Source: Paracamarosporium sp. OC-R06-R3 (lineage: Eukaryota; Ascomycota; Dothideomycetes; Pleosporales; Didymosphaeriaceae). From it: a DNA stretch of 64,000 nt. The DNA lies in assembly GCA_019828545.1 (NCBI GenBank), contig JACVRA010000203.1, positions 1 through 64,000 on the forward strand, given 5' to 3'. The notes under the pieces are model-generated. The model saw only the letters and a list, made by a program, of their open reading frames with translations. It did not search any database and was not told where the DNA came from. The position numbers were made by a program, and so were the translations under genes. Position 1 is the stretch's first letter; the number at the start of each line of letters is the position of its first letter. Below are positions 33,291 to 44,965 of this stretch, in pieces.

Positions 33291-35013
33291 GTTGCAATGA
33301 AATTTGCTGGAGGGTAGAAACTGTTGAGATAGGAAGGTGGGATAAGGGTCACTGATGTTGATGACCTAATTATTGCTGCGTTAAGTAAGTAACAAAACAG
33401 TGATACTGTTCGCGTTTATATATCTACACTGACATGCATTTGAATGTATTCAGCCCCATCTGCATATCCGCAGTCGAGTGACAGTCCCTACCTCAGCTTC
33501 CATACTATTACGGGTTAACCATCAGCCGATCTGAGGACGACGGAACGCGCATGACGCATTGGCGCGGCTGCGCAAGCCACAGACCATCCGCTGAACTCCC
33601 CGCCGGCGACATTATAGCCAAACTCGATGGTATGAACGGTGGACGTAATCGGGCGAGGGGTTTGACCGGGTCGGAGGAATTGAGGGATTAGCGCAGTTCG
33701 ATTCTCTTTTTGGAATAGCTCAGCTTTGCCGACACGTAGATTCCCGCACGTAAGGTGTTACGGACGTAACGTCTAATTATGGCAGCAGAACTAAAAAAGG
33801 TACCTAATAGAATAAACAGTAGCTGTAGACATCTCAAGTCACTTTTGAGTATGATCTTGATCACAATTTTCGGACGAGAGACATACGGCCGAGCTACTTC
33901 AGTAGTAGTGTTTATCTGCCGACTCACCTTCTTTTTCACTTTCAACCAGATCTATCCAGCAAGAAAATATTCTGATCCGCTGACCAAGAGCGCAATAACA
34001 TGCCATGATTAACTCTAACAAGTCGCTCGATGAATCATTTCATCTCATACTACGCTCTACCCCGCGAATCTACTTTGCTCCCGGTGGAAAACTACGGACA
34101 TGTTTTCGGCTTCGTCGACAATGGCTTATTATGAACAACTCGCTGCCAGGTGTCTCGAATGTGTCGATGAGAAACAGACAGAGAAAGAGTCAAATGGTAC
34201 CTACTACACCTTAAGGTCTGTTGAAATGGATTTACTATAGGCCACTCGCTACGAATATTAGGATTTCGGTATGCCTGGGCTTATCGGAGTACGAAGCCAA
34301 TCACCTTCGAACTGTCATGGATGTGTGGCGGTTGAAACGGAAGAGGGGAAAGTCTTTGAGGTGAGAGCTTGAAGTCAAGCGGACTGCAGGGCAATACATC
34401 ATTTCACTAACCTCGGATTCGAAAACCTCTACAATCCGACGCAAAAAAAGACGTTGTAAAGGTTAGCAAGACTGGTGGAACATTGGAAAGAAGAGCGATG
34501 CTCTCTATGCAACCCTGGGAATTACCCCTTGCGCGACCGATGATGTTCAAACATGCAAGCAAAGAAGGTGTGGGGCGAAGACTGCACTTGGCTTATTTGG
34601 GAGACGAAAGCGCTGGCCAATAAGATGGCGGCTCCCGCATAGCTTACGACCCGCTCACGTCGTCTTCCTGGCCCCTGTAAGCACCTTGTTTGCCTGGCGT
34701 GGGACAGCATCACGACTTGGCCTATCAAAGCTTGTACGGAATGCAAGGTGGAGGGGTTTCGAAGCTTTTTGGCCCCGCTGAGGCAGTGCTTATTTCGATC
34801 TGGCCCGCAGCTGAGCTCGAGTACGTGTCTGGCAATCGTTTTGAGGATGCAGCGCGAGGTGGGTATAATTCGGCCTTGCCCCAGCTGCCGGAGTTGAGTT
34901 GGTGTACACCCAGCCTGTTGATATTTGCAACTGCAACTAAAATCCTCTTCTTGTTCGATAATCCTTAGTGCACCATTTGTGCAGATCATTCCATCCCACA
35001 TTACGCTCCTGCC
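33291..35013. other. Intergenic boundary of the metabolic gene set, no supported gene
   Basis: About 1.7 kb without a domain-bearing frame. A long minus-strand frame at 34522-35127 overlaps the start of the next gene and is Cys/Gln/Arg-rich without a domain, so I treat it as spurious. Confidence 0.45.
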
Positions 35014-36774
35014 ATGTCTAAACTCATTGGAAAGGCTGTTCAGGGCCTGTCCGTCGGAATAGGCCTTGCTGGTGAGAAGTACTACGATCATAAAGAGCGC
35101 AAGGCAGCATTGGCAGAACAAGGGCAATCGAGCCGTGGCCTAGGAAACTATGAACAAACCCCAAAGACTGATGGAAAGTCCGCCAACGACGAAGAATCGG
35201 CCGACGATGAGCGGATATGGGCGCTAGATGAAGCTGCCGGTCCTCCTCCAGCCTACGAAACCGTTGATTCGAACCCTGACCATGTCATCACGGAACTCGC
35301 ACATACCGTTGCCGTAGCGAAGAATTACCAAGCACAGTTACACGAAGGCGGGGTTGCGCGCCTCCATAATCCTGTGGTTATCCCGCAGAGGCGACCAGGA
35401 TCAAAGGAGAGAGGATGGACACGTGCATATGCTCCAGACTTGGAACCACTTGGTATCGACCAAGATACGTTTATGAAGTTTTTGGAGAGTTGGGACAAAG
35501 CGGCACAAGGATCGCCTTGGCTTAAAACAGTCTCTTTGGCGTCTGGTATCGTTGGTATGGCAATTCCAGGACCAATAGTAATGGGTGTCACGACTGCCGT
35601 GACGATTGCTGCTGAGTATGTGCCAAATCTTTCACCAATCATATTCGAACATTATCGCTGATAAGGATACAGAACTGGCCTCGAGCTCCAAGGCAGATAC
35701 AAAGCGAATGCCTTCCTCGACCAGATGAACAAGGAAGTTTTCATGCCCGCAGGGCTCTACGCAATGGTTATCGTGTGTAAACAGGACGCTAGCGCCAACG
35801 ACGGCATCCAACTCAGCGTCGAAACCGTGAATCTCGAAAACGCGAAGAACATCTCAAAATGGGGTATTCCAGGTTCAAGTGATCCACCCACATCAACATC
35901 TGCAAAGTTTACGCGTCCCATTCGCATAGCATCCGGCAAGGCGAATGTAGACGAGATGCCGTTGGAGATCGCACCTCTCATTTACCCCGGCCTTGACGAC
36001 ATGGTGAAACGACCAGATATCGAGCGTGACGAGAGCTTCAAGGAGCGTATGATGCGGAATAAGAATTTTGTTGCTGATTACTTCGACCGCCGGGCGCAGG
36101 CAGATTTTGCGGGGAACAACCCGGATGCAGCGCTCACGAAGGCTTCTGGAGAAACGCCGGATTTCAAGACCCGTTTTGGGGATCCAAACAATGCCTGTAA
36201 CAACGGACACTTGGTATCACTCGTGACGGGTGGAAAGGTTGTAGTCCAAGGGCGTGGACTCCTTGGTATACGTAGCGGCCGTCAGCGCGGTGGGATTGGA
36301 TTCATCGGCAACGCACTTGCAGGGGGTCATCAAGAGACTGGCCTTCTCGGTGCTAGAAGCAGAAGCGAGGATAGGCCTCGTGGTGGGCTCCTCGGGGCAC
36401 GCGAAAGCTTACTCGCTAGTCGTCAACGCGGAAATTCTCCAGACTACGACTATGACGATCGCCATGAACATGGTAGAAGTCGCAGCAGCCTTCGCAAAGA
36501 ACGTAGACAAGAACGTAAACAAGCCCGTGGATTTCAATTCCGGGAAGTCGGTGAAGACGGCAAGCTCCTACCCAGAGCGAAACAACCGGCGCTGCAGCCT
36601 CGTGGCCCGATAGGATATGCTATGAAGGGTGTGAAGAAGGCTCTTAAGCCGGATGTGATGTATTTAACGATCGTGAACTTGCCGACAGAAGAAGAGATGG
36701 AAATGGCGAGGGAGGCACTAGGCATGGATAGGAAGGGATGGCAAGAGATTATTGAGGGAATGAGGAGAAGATGA
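35014..36774 (+). CDS. Conserved fungal protein of unknown function
   Basis: Exons 35014-35615 and 35673-36774 give 567 residues. The 57-bp GTATGT...ACAG intron removes an in-frame stop and restores the join ending TIAAETGLELQGRYKANAFL, so the two apparent frames are one gene. Features: an N-terminus with Gly-rich amphipathic sequence (LIGKAVQGLSVGIGLAGE), an acidic PPPAYE region, a hydrophobic stretch near residue 185 (TVSLASGIVGMAIPGPIVMG), a central globular part (NKEVFMPAGLYAMVIV), a basic Arg/Ser-rich low-complexity section with repeated GLLGAR motifs, and a conserved C-terminus (VMYLTIVNLPTEEEMEMA). I recall similar proteins across Pezizomycotina but no function. Confidence 0.82.
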
Positions 36775-37742
36775 GGAAGGCTGGTGGTGGGTACTCCGTG
36801 ACCTGTTTATATGAGCCATCCTCAGAAGCAAGTTCCATGAATTGGGGAGTTTTTACGGCCCTCTCATTGACCACGAGAAATCTGAAAGTCCTATATGTAG
36901 ACAGTCGAATGGTCTGTTTGAAGTTTGTAATACTTGTGGACATCTGCGAACCGGAAAGTTAACCGGATCCTGCGCGATCAAGTTGTATAGGAAGTGAACA
37001 CGACGTGCGATTCAAAGGCGGAATGCCTAATTGTTTTTGTTTGTGGTTAAATGAAATGGGCTACAATATATTCTTAAGGGTAAAGAATGTGCATGCAAAA
37101 GTGTCTTAGACAATAGCTGATTAACACGCAAGAAAGGTCAATCAATAAAGAACCGCAGCACACAGCTATGCTACGTCAAATCCATATCGTTTCCCAGATC
37201 TTATCAACACTAGATGCAGTCAAAGATGCTGGAATGTAAAAGGCGAGGTTCAGTGTAACGTTTGGGCTCTCTTGGTACCAATAAGCTGGTTGCCTCGGAA
37301 GAACTCAAGTGTCCCCGAAAGATGTCCAGTGCCCCGCTGTGGGGTCTACATGGTAAGACAATCAACGACTTTTCACTTTATACAAGTGCACACGTAAGAT
37401 TTTTGCATTCTAGGAGTTTGTTATCTAAATTGCGGCGCCGTGTCAGCCAAGCCGTCCATTGCGAAGCATTACATTTAAGGGGTCCTGTTGCTGGGTCACT
37501 AGGCATGATAACCAAGCCAAGTTGATAGGTTGAAAGAATTATATCGGCCACTTAAGTGCAAGAAGTGATATAGGAGATAGACCTAATCGCCTCTAGAGAT
37601 AGCCTGAAGGTCTTTGTGGCCTATTTCTAGCCCTGGAAAGAGCAAACGACCAGCAAACGGGAATTCTCTCAGTGTCTTCAGAATATCCTTTCAACAACAC
37701 CGCCCTTGCCACAATTTGAGCGGTCATCCAACCAACTCGATC
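36775..37742. other. Intergenic, no supported gene
   Basis: Just under 1 kb between two plus-strand genes, with only short frames lacking any domain; it should hold the 3' end of one gene and the promoter of the next. Confidence 0.5.
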
Positions 37743-38477
37743 ATGGCGTCCGAAAGCTCCGCCGTTTCTACCATCCGTCCAGAGGTTCTCGCTCTCTTCC
37801 AATCCATCGAGCAAGCATTCACCACCACTCGCCTCGGTGAGCATCGCTGGTTCCTCCTCACGCTTGCCGCACTGGTTGGCGGTACCGAACCTCTTCTTGC
37901 AGACCAACTCTACCTCTATATCATCAACAAGCCGAACTATAAACGGAGCGACCAGCGACAGCTACTTGTCCGCACCCTCCGCGAAGCCCTTGTCAAGCTC
38001 GTCTCCATCATCGGCGTTTGTAAGCCCCTTGAAGCCATCCTGGCCATCGCCAAAGTAGAACTCCCCGAGGACCGCGACTACAGCTTCACGCGCGAGGAAT
38101 GGGCCAACAATAGCGACAACCACGAACGCGGGATGAACTGGCTGGAGAAAATCTACACGCACAACACAGAGAAGACGCTCGCGCTATTTGATGCTCACAA
38201 GGATTTCCGCTGGATTAGTACCGAGATCACATACGGGCTGTACCTGAGCGATCGGCAGACTTTGGATGACATCGATACTGAGGTAGTGGTGTTGGTGGGG
38301 ATCATGATCCAGAATTTACCGCTCGAGACAGCATGGCATATCCGTGGATCGAGGCGAATCGGCATTAGTTTGGAAGATGTGAAGACTATGATAGAGTGCG
38401 TCAAGAAAGTTGGCGAGTTCATGGGGACGAAGCTGGACAGGATTCCAAGTGCGGACGATGTCGAGAAGGATGTGTGA
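37743..38477 (+). CDS. CMD/AhpD-like protein (carboxymuconolactone decarboxylase fold)
   Basis: Single exon, 244 residues from the Met at 37743 (MASESSAVST); an in-frame Met at 37614 would add an unlikely leader. Helix-rich sequence with WFLLTLAALVGG, QRQLLVRTLREALVKLVSIIGVCKPLEAIL, and a second half ending in TAWHIRGSRRIGISLEDVKTM, which matches the WH...G...G(I/V)S.EEV core of the CMD/AhpD fold as seen in fungal and peroxisome-related members. The redox CxxC of true AhpD is absent. No PTS1 tail is present (it ends EKDV). The enzymatic role is unclear. Confidence 0.7.
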   Translation: MASESSAVSTIRPEVLALFQSIEQAFTTTRLGEHRWFLLTLAALVGGTEPLLADQLYLYIINKPNYKRSDQRQLLVRTLREALVKLVSIIGVCKPLEAILAIAKVELPEDRDYSFTREEWANNSDNHERGMNWLEKIYTHNTEKTLALFDAHKDFRWISTEITYGLYLSDRQTLDDIDTEVVVLVGIMIQNLPLETAWHIRGSRRIGISLEDVKTMIECVKKVGEFMGTKLDRIPSADDVEKDV

Positions 38478-38833
38478 AGACGGATTTCATGGCGCTACAG
38501 TCTATCCAACCATTATAACGATGCATTGGACGTAATCGCAGAATCAAGCAAAGAATGGTATAACTAAAAATGCATGCCGGGTGAGAATTAGAGATGTTCG
38601 AGTGCCAACTGAATCTTGGTCGGCGCACAGACCATGCAACCTTCGAGCCGTCTACTCTTCGCAAAGCTTCGTGCCTACACACTCTCTGTGGACGCTTCGC
38701 CAGCGCTTCCCGCCGAACGACACCTGCTACTAATTCCGAAACCACCTTCGCGACAAACGACTTCTCTCAGTCAGCCGTGCTGGTTTTGATCCGTTAATTC
38801 CTCTACACGCTCACTACACCATCCACCAACGCA

Positions 38834-39197
38834 ATGGCGCTCAACGCCTACCTACAGAGTATGTCTTACTTCCTTAGATCATTCCCTTTTGGTACTCGTA
38901 GTCTCTTTTGCTGACAGCCTCCTAGAAAAGGTATCGGTCCTCACACTTGACGGGCGCACTATGGTCGGGACTCTCCAATCCTGCGACGGCAGCATGAACC
39001 TCGTTCTCTCCGATGCCGTGGAGCGCATCATCCGGCCGCGCGAGGAAGACGTACCCTCTGAAGAAGTACCTCTGGGCTTGTACATTATAAGAGGCGATAG
39101 TGTGGCGGTGGTTGGGCGCGTGGACGAGGAGTTGGATGCGAGCATTGATTGGACGCAGGTTAGAGGAGAGGTGCTGGGGACTACGAAACATGTGTGA
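38834..39197 (+). CDS. LSM8: U6 snRNA-associated Sm-like protein LSm8
   Basis: Exons 38834-38858 and 38926-39197 (67-bp intron) give 98 residues, the usual LSm8 size. After MALNAYLQ come the Sm1 motif (KKVSVLTLDGRTMVGTLQSCDGSMNLVLSDAVERI) and the Sm2 motif (GLYIIRGDSVAVVGRVDEE), which match LSm8. LSm8 is the subunit that distinguishes the nuclear LSm2-8 ring, which binds the 3' end of U6 snRNA in spliceosome assembly, from the cytoplasmic LSm1-7 ring. The very short first exon is typical of this gene in filamentous ascomycetes. Confidence 0.9.
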
Positions 39198-39731
39198 GCG
39201 GTTGGGGTATGAAGGAAACTGGATTTTGGATCATTGAGCTTTGCCAAGGAGAAAGCTTTGAGGAAGCTCAAGAATGGATGTAAGCCGCGGCGGCTGCGGA
39301 GATCAGACGCGTTTGAGCAAGTCGCGGCCTCGCTGTGAGATGTGAGATGGGCATATCGCTGCCTAGGGAAAAGATGCTTGCTAGTTTGGATCTGAAGAAT
39401 GATACCCAGAGTATGTCGCCTCTGATCGCAAATGTCTAAACCTTTGACTGACACTCCAGATGACGCTTGGTTTGTTTATTACTACATGAATCGTTTGCAA
39501 GGGTACCTGATGTGCCTTGCCAGGCAAGACTTCGCATTGATGAAATATTGTGACATTGCCGTTCTTGTTGTCTCTTCGCCAGCCCTTGATACCTACTACA
39601 GTGCTGTGTCAGGAATTGAATTGTGTCTTATGATAAAGCCAGACGAGGGAAATCGTCATGTCTATGCCTGTGGCTCTTTCTGCACATTCAGACCTTAGAT
39701 CGTCACCAAATCCAACCTTCAAACACCCTCT
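39198..39731. other. Short intergenic stretch, converging 3' ends
   Basis: LSM8 (plus) and the PITH gene (minus) converge here. The remaining frames are short and have no domain; both 3' untranslated regions probably meet in this half kilobase. Confidence 0.5.
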
Positions 39732-40458
39732 CTACTGGATTGTCCTACCTAATCCTTCCTTCACCCCAGCAATAGTCTTATGGTCGCTTGGGTTCGCTGC
39801 CAACTCAACCATGAAATCGATGGGTTCCTTATTCAGCTTCATAAAGTCACCCTTAAATCCAAGGTAGCTTATCCGCGTCTCGTCTTCTTCTCCATAACTC
39901 CAGTTGTCCTCGAAGAACAGCGCAAGTGATCGTGTCGTGTTAAAGAGCGCACGCTTCACGGGTATTTCCTGGACTTCGGAAGTCTGCGAGATCTTGAGCG
40001 TCTGCGTGGGCGGTTTGTCTGAGGCGGTGCTGAAGTCCAGGGAGTCATCGTTAAGGAAGACCTTGAGGGTCTTGGGGGAGGCTGGCGTCGGGGAAGTGCG
40101 GATCAGGATGCTGTGGAGGCGGACTTGGCCTGTGAATCTGTTCTTCCATCAATACCATAGTCGCAGTTGTATGTGTGATTGCAACATGTACGCACGGCAC
40201 TATCATGAGTATCTGCTCATCGGCGAAGCTTCTTAGTTCGGGTTCGGGATCCATCCGCTGCGTCCATGTCTTCTGACAGATGCTGCGGCCTTGGTCCGAT
40301 TCATCTTCGTTCAGCGTCCGCAACCGGCTGAAGTCGATTTGCTGGTAGAGAAGATTCTGGAGGGCGGGTACAACATCGTCGTCGTGATCGTGAACGTGGT
40401 TGTGGGCCTCGGCGTGCTCCTCGTCATGACCGTGGTGGTGATCGTGGTGATGCGACAT
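39732..40458 (-). CDS. PITH-domain protein
   Basis: Exons 40458-40196 and 40137-39732 (58-bp intron) give 222 residues. The N-terminus is a His/Asp-rich metal-binding-like tract (MSHHHDHHHGHDEE), then the PITH (DUF1000) domain: LYQQIDFSRLRTLNE, QKTWTQRMDPEPELRS, ILMIVPFTGQVRLHSILIRT (formed by the splice), VKRALFNTTRSLALFFEDNW and TRISYLGFKGDF. PITH is the C-terminal proteasome-interacting domain of thioredoxin-like TXNL1; stand-alone versions as here (human PITHD1-like) may bind the 26S proteasome. The polyhistidine start is common in fungal copies. Confidence 0.9.
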
Positions 40459-40901
40459 GGTTCGAATGTTGGTGTTGGTCTGGCTGGTGATGGTGGGGTA
40501 GCGGGGTAGCTTCGAGCTTGTGAGATCTACACGCTTATGAAGGTGGTGGGTGTGCGCAGATTTAGGTAAATGACGAAGAGGCCCGAAGCCGATGTCTGGA
40601 TCAATGTCTCACCATAGTGAAAGAGAGGTGGTTTGCAGTGACGCGTAACCGAGACCGTCGGCCGGACCGGGAGGCGCATCATCGCCTGGGGTCTATGCAC
40701 GTGGCCAACAAAAGCTTAGATGTTGGATGGATATTGGATATGGATATGATACTATACAAGTCAAAAGGCCAAGCCTTCTCGAGTCTATGCATTTCTCAAC
40801 CTCGGATAAGATATGGAACTCAAACAAGACAGCACAATATGCCGTAACGCCCGACACCTCGCTCTATGCTTTATGCTGCTAAAACCAGAAACGTCATGCC
40901 T

Positions 40902-41650
40902 TCATGCCGGCATGAGTTGCGGACGCTCTTCCGCTGTTTGCTGTTCTCTTTCTCGTGCCCTCCGTTGGGCTCTCTCTTTGTGAGTGAGCTCAGGCTGCTT
41001 ATCGGGTGCGTCGGGTAGCGTTGGGATCCCATTGACCTCACGCTCGAGTTCCTCGAGCTCGTCCTCCACTTCGTCTTCGTCTTGGTTCGACATTTTGTTC
41101 GCTAGGAGCTCGCTGATCTCCTATATCATAATCGTCAGTACGCTGTTGTTGTAGATGCGTTCAGAGTGGTGTTGACGAACCTCTTGATATGCCCGTGCCT
41201 CTTCATTCTCACCGAGTAGCTTCTCTACGTTCTCAATGCCACCCATTTCCTTGTGTATCTCCTTCAGTACCGCAGTGCCCTGCTGCAGCCCGTACAGCAC
41301 ATCCTTCTGAACGAGCGCAAACTCGACATCGCTCGTCAACTGCTCCAACTGCGCCAGTTGCGCATCCGTCTTCGAAAGCAGCGATTCTTGGTACTTTTTG
41401 CGTCGCAGCGCAAGTTTCGCCCTGTTAGTATCGCCTTTGGCAAGGCACTCTTTGGCGATCTCCTTCTCGCGGTCTGTGAGGATTGTGATGCGTTTCTGGT
41501 ATTGATGTAGCTTATCGCGTTGGTTCTTCATATCCAAGATCGCCCTGATCCTTTTTAGCACCCTATGTTACCCGAAACGAGAACTGGAAGTGCCAGATTG
41601 ACGTACTTGTCTTGGGACGAGATCTTTCGCGAGCTGTTCGAATTGCCCAT
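40902..41650 (-). CDS. VPS20: ESCRT-III subunit Vps20/CHMP6
   Basis: Exons 41650-41607, 41544-41181 and 41120-40902 (introns 62 and 60 bp) give 208 residues. The N-terminus is MGNSNSSRKIS, with a Gly-2 expected to be myristoylated as in Vps20. Then come the Snf7 core (QDKAILDMKNQRDKLHQYQKR), a long basic-to-acidic coiled coil, AYQEEISELLANKMS across the second intron, and an acidic tail (EVEDELEELEREV) that should contain the MIM site. Vps20 links ESCRT-II to Snf7 polymerisation in multivesicular body formation. An alternative acceptor 18 bases upstream in intron 1 would insert six in-frame residues. It is divergent from RIX7, about 220 bp away. Confidence 0.92.
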
Positions 41651-41870
41651 GTTGTTGACGTCGCCATTTGGAGGGCGGGCGCGGTTCGGAGGAGCGCTGC
41701 CTTGGTCAATCATGCTCGCGTGAATCGCCGCTGGCCCGTGCTATCGATAAGAACCCTGGGCCGAAATTTTGGACCTTCCCGTCGCGTGCATCACCACCCA
41801 TTTTCGCAGCGATCCGTGAATTTTGTCGTGACCCTACTCAACTGTTGTGTTGCCGTGTTCTTCTAGGGCC

Positions 41871-44177
41871 ATGTCGCGCAACAGGCCCTCACTCCAAGCT
41901 GGATTGGATCGCGATGTCTACCAAGTGGTCCGCAAATATATTGACTCTAGCAATGAGTCCCCCCTCAAAATCAAGCCCTACGCCGTTTATGACTACATCA
42001 AGTCCTCCAATTCGTCTCTGAAAAGACGTCCCAAAAAGCAATTGGAAGATTCGATTGACCGTGTTCTCCTGGTCATTCAAGAAGACGAGAGCGGTGAAGA
42101 TGAGATGGATGAGATCGAAGGAGATTTTGCGAATGGCGACGGGGAACGCAAAGAAGAGAGCAAGAGCATGGACTTCATGAACAAACAGATAGTTAGCGGT
42201 TGGGGCAATTCTGGCACAGCTACACCTAAGGAAACCGGAGAGAAGATCGAGAAGACTAAGAAGAGGGAAGCGCAGAAGGGTGGGGAAAGGGAAAGCAAGC
42301 GCATCAAAAGATCAGGGGCCACGGAGCAGAAAATAGAGACAGCGCCTCCGAAAGGAATCAGTCTAAGCGATATTGGAGGTGTCGATAAAGTAAAAACGCA
42401 GTTGAAGGAACACCTCGTTATGCCACTTCTCAGACCAGAAGCGTACAACAGCCGGAACATCCCGATACCTCGGGGCATTCTACTTCATGGGCCTCCTGGA
42501 TGCGGCAAAACTGTTATTAGTAGAGCTTTCGCAGCTCAGCTCGGTGTGCCGTTCATCGAAATTCTCGGCCCTTCAGTAGTCTCGGGCATGTCAGGAGAAT
42601 CAGAAAAGCAGATACGGGAGCATTTTGAGCGCGCCAAAGAGGTAGCTCCATGCCTAATCTTTATCGATGAGATTGATGTCATCGCGCCGAAGCGTGACAG
42701 TGCTCAAAGTCAAATGGAGAAGCGTATCGTGGCCCAGCTTTTAATATCTATGGATGGCCTTGCTATGGAATCTAATGATGGCAAGCCTGTCATCGTGCTA
42801 GCTGCAACAAACCGCCCTGACAGCCTTGATCCAGCTCTACGAAGAGGTGGACGGTTCGATACAGAGATCAATATGGGTGTACCAAATGAGGCTACCAGAG
42901 AGCTTATCTTGAAGGCGTTGACACGCCAGACAAAACTGTCCGACGACGTTAACTTCTCCTCCCTTGCGAAAAAGACCGCAGGTTTCGTGGGTGCTGATCT
43001 GAAGGATCTTGTCAGCAAAGCCGGAACGTGGTCCATGGATCAATATCGAGAGGCACTTGAGAAGCAAGCCATGGAGGCGGAGACAGAGATGGACGTGGAT
43101 GGCGAGCCCAATGCAAATAAGTTATCGATCACAGATCAGTCTATCGCACGTCTAATCAATCGCGTGCGGGATAGAGACATGACAGAACCGCCAGGGTTTG
43201 AACACACAACGATCGCAATGCAAGCTTTTGACGCTGTTTTGCCGACTATCGTCCCTTCATCTAAGCGAGAGGGTTTTGCAACGGTTCCAGATACTACATG
43301 GAAGGATGTCGGTGCTCTTGCAGGCGTCCGGGACGAGCTTCAGATGGCCATCGTAGAGCCAATTCAGAATCCGCAACGTTATCAAGCTGTGGGTATCTCT
43401 GCGCCGACTGGCGTGCTACTCTGGGGCCCACCGGGTTGCGGTAAAACACTCCTCGCCAAGGCCGTGGCTGCGGAATCCAAAGCAAACTTTATCAGTGTGA
43501 AGGGCCCAGAGTTGTTAAACAAGGTATGTACAGTGTACTTGAGTATTTTCTGTTCTTGGGCGACAAAGGGTACTTCGACGTTATGCCTAAGCTAACATTT
43601 CCTACAGTACGTTGGAGAATCGGAGCGAGCCCTACGTCAAGTATTCATGCGCGCCCGTTCGTCAGTTCCTTGCGTTATCTTCTTCGACGAGCTCGATGCT
43701 CTTGTCCCCAAGCGCTCTTCCGAACTCCATGAAGCCTCTGCCCGTGTGGTAAATACCCTCCTGACCGAACTCGATGGCCTCAGTACCCGCGAAGGCATTT
43801 ATCTAATCGCTGCAACAAACCGTCCTGAAATGATTGACGAGGCTATGCTGCGTCCCGGGCGCCTGGAAACTCTCCTGTATGTGGAGCTACCCAAGCCTGA
43901 GGAACGTGTCGATATTTTGAAGGCTTTAATTGCTCAACGCGGAGGTGTTATTAATCCCATGTTGGCCGAAGTCGGAAGAGGAGAAGAATGTCAAGACTTC
44001 AGCGGTGCTGATCTCGAGAGTCTACTGAGGAAGGCCGGACAAGCCGCGCTGCGGAGAGGCGCCAGTGCGGTAGAAGAACAAGACGTTGTAGCCGCCGCTA
44101 AAAACATCAAACCCAGCGTTGGCAGCCTCGATCGATACGAGCAGCTCCGGAAACGCTTCGAGACCAAGTTGTGGTGA
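41871..44177 (+). CDS. RIX7: Rix7/NVL-type AAA ATPase of 60S ribosome biogenesis
   Basis: Exons 41871-43523 and 43608-44177 (84-bp intron) give 740 residues. The N-terminal [15 protein letters not shown]...[15 protein letters not shown] segment is the Rix7/NVL winged-like region, followed by an acidic-basic linker. The D1 AAA module has Walker [10 protein letters not shown] near residue 206 and Walker [14 protein letters not shown]; the D2 module has [12 protein letters not shown] near 519 and [14 protein letters not shown], plus second-region arginine fingers (RPGRLE). Rix7 extracts assembly factors from pre-60S particles in the nucleolus. Both ATPase sites look intact. The intron falls directly after ELLNK, before the D2 Walker B. 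Confidence 0.92.
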
Positions 44178-44235
44178 GAAGCTTATCATGTTGCGAGATA
44201 CTTTAGGATATTCAACACGTTATTCCATAAACCAT

Positions 44236-44490
44236 CTATCCGCATCTCAAGATCCGACGGAAGAATCCCTTGACATGGCTGCTGCCGGTGCTCGAACTTC
44301 CCTGCCGTACTGGCGCCCGCTCGTGCATGCATTCAAAGCAGTTGTAGTTCTCTTGGTTGTCTCGGAATTTCAGCTGATAGTGCGGGCATTGCTGGGCAAG
44401 TAAGGGTGTATGTATGTCCTCGCAGTAGTCCCACCGCAAGAACCGCGTGTGGCCACAGCGCCGAAAGCGGGAGTGGATTTCAACACACAT
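44236..44490 (-). CDS. Small Cys-rich protein with CGH...CP...CxxC pattern (copy A)
   Basis: Single frame of 84 residues from the Met at 44490 (MCVEIHSRFRRCGHTRFLRW), downstream of an unconvincing upstream extension. Cysteines and histidine are spaced CGH-x8-C-x13-CP-x14-CxxC, a pattern that suggests zinc binding. The basic C-terminal tail reads GFFRRILRCG. I know this general pattern from many small uncharacterised ascomycete proteins but not a function. It overlaps the 3' flank of RIX7 on the opposite strand. The neighbouring gene at 44966-45550 has the same layout. Confidence 0.6.
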   Translation of the reverse strand: MCVEIHSRFRRCGHTRFLRWDYCEDIHTPLLAQQCPHYQLKFRDNQENYNCFECMHERAPVRQGSSSTGSSHVKGFFRRILRCG

Positions 44491-44965
44491 TGAAAAGAAG
44501 TGTTTGCGATGAATGGGTTGTTGATGTGCTGTAGGTTTATGTGCTGGCACCTGGATGCTGACGATTGGACCACGTGGTTTCCGGTAGATGGTTGACGGGT
44601 GCGTTTGCGTTGGAGTCGAAGCAATTCGTGTGCAGGGTTCGACCGTCAAGTGTTTATGTACACTCTTATGGCGTCATGGCAGAACGTGGCAGATGCGCAT
44701 GCAGTTCAAGCTTACCCTAGCCCTTCACTGAAGAGACAATAGGACTAATCATCTGGCGTAGCTGTCACCACATAAGAGCTTTGAGAGTTGCGAAGAACCA
44801 GTCAGTATTTGCTTGATAGTGTAAGCACACGTACACATGTGCACGCTAAATTCCGCGCCCATCCGATCTCACCTCACACCCCCCTCTCTAGCTTTCGCAG
44901 ACTATTCCCAGATGTTATCATATTCCTCTAAACCGATAATTTCGATTTACACAGCCCACTATACT

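Noticed and set aside
34522..35127. 201-codon minus-strand frame with hydrophobic N-terminus
   Set aside because: Antisense to the conserved gene at 35014 and without a coherent domain; the signal-like start is chance.
35725..36774. Treating 35725-36774 as a separate gene
   Set aside because: A 57-bp intron joins it in frame to the upstream exon, removing the apparent stop at 35659-35661.
44633..44660. GTTCGA-type motif suggesting a tRNA T-loop
   Set aside because: No acceptor or anticodon stem can be formed around it. No tRNA or rRNA gene was found by eye anywhere in the window.
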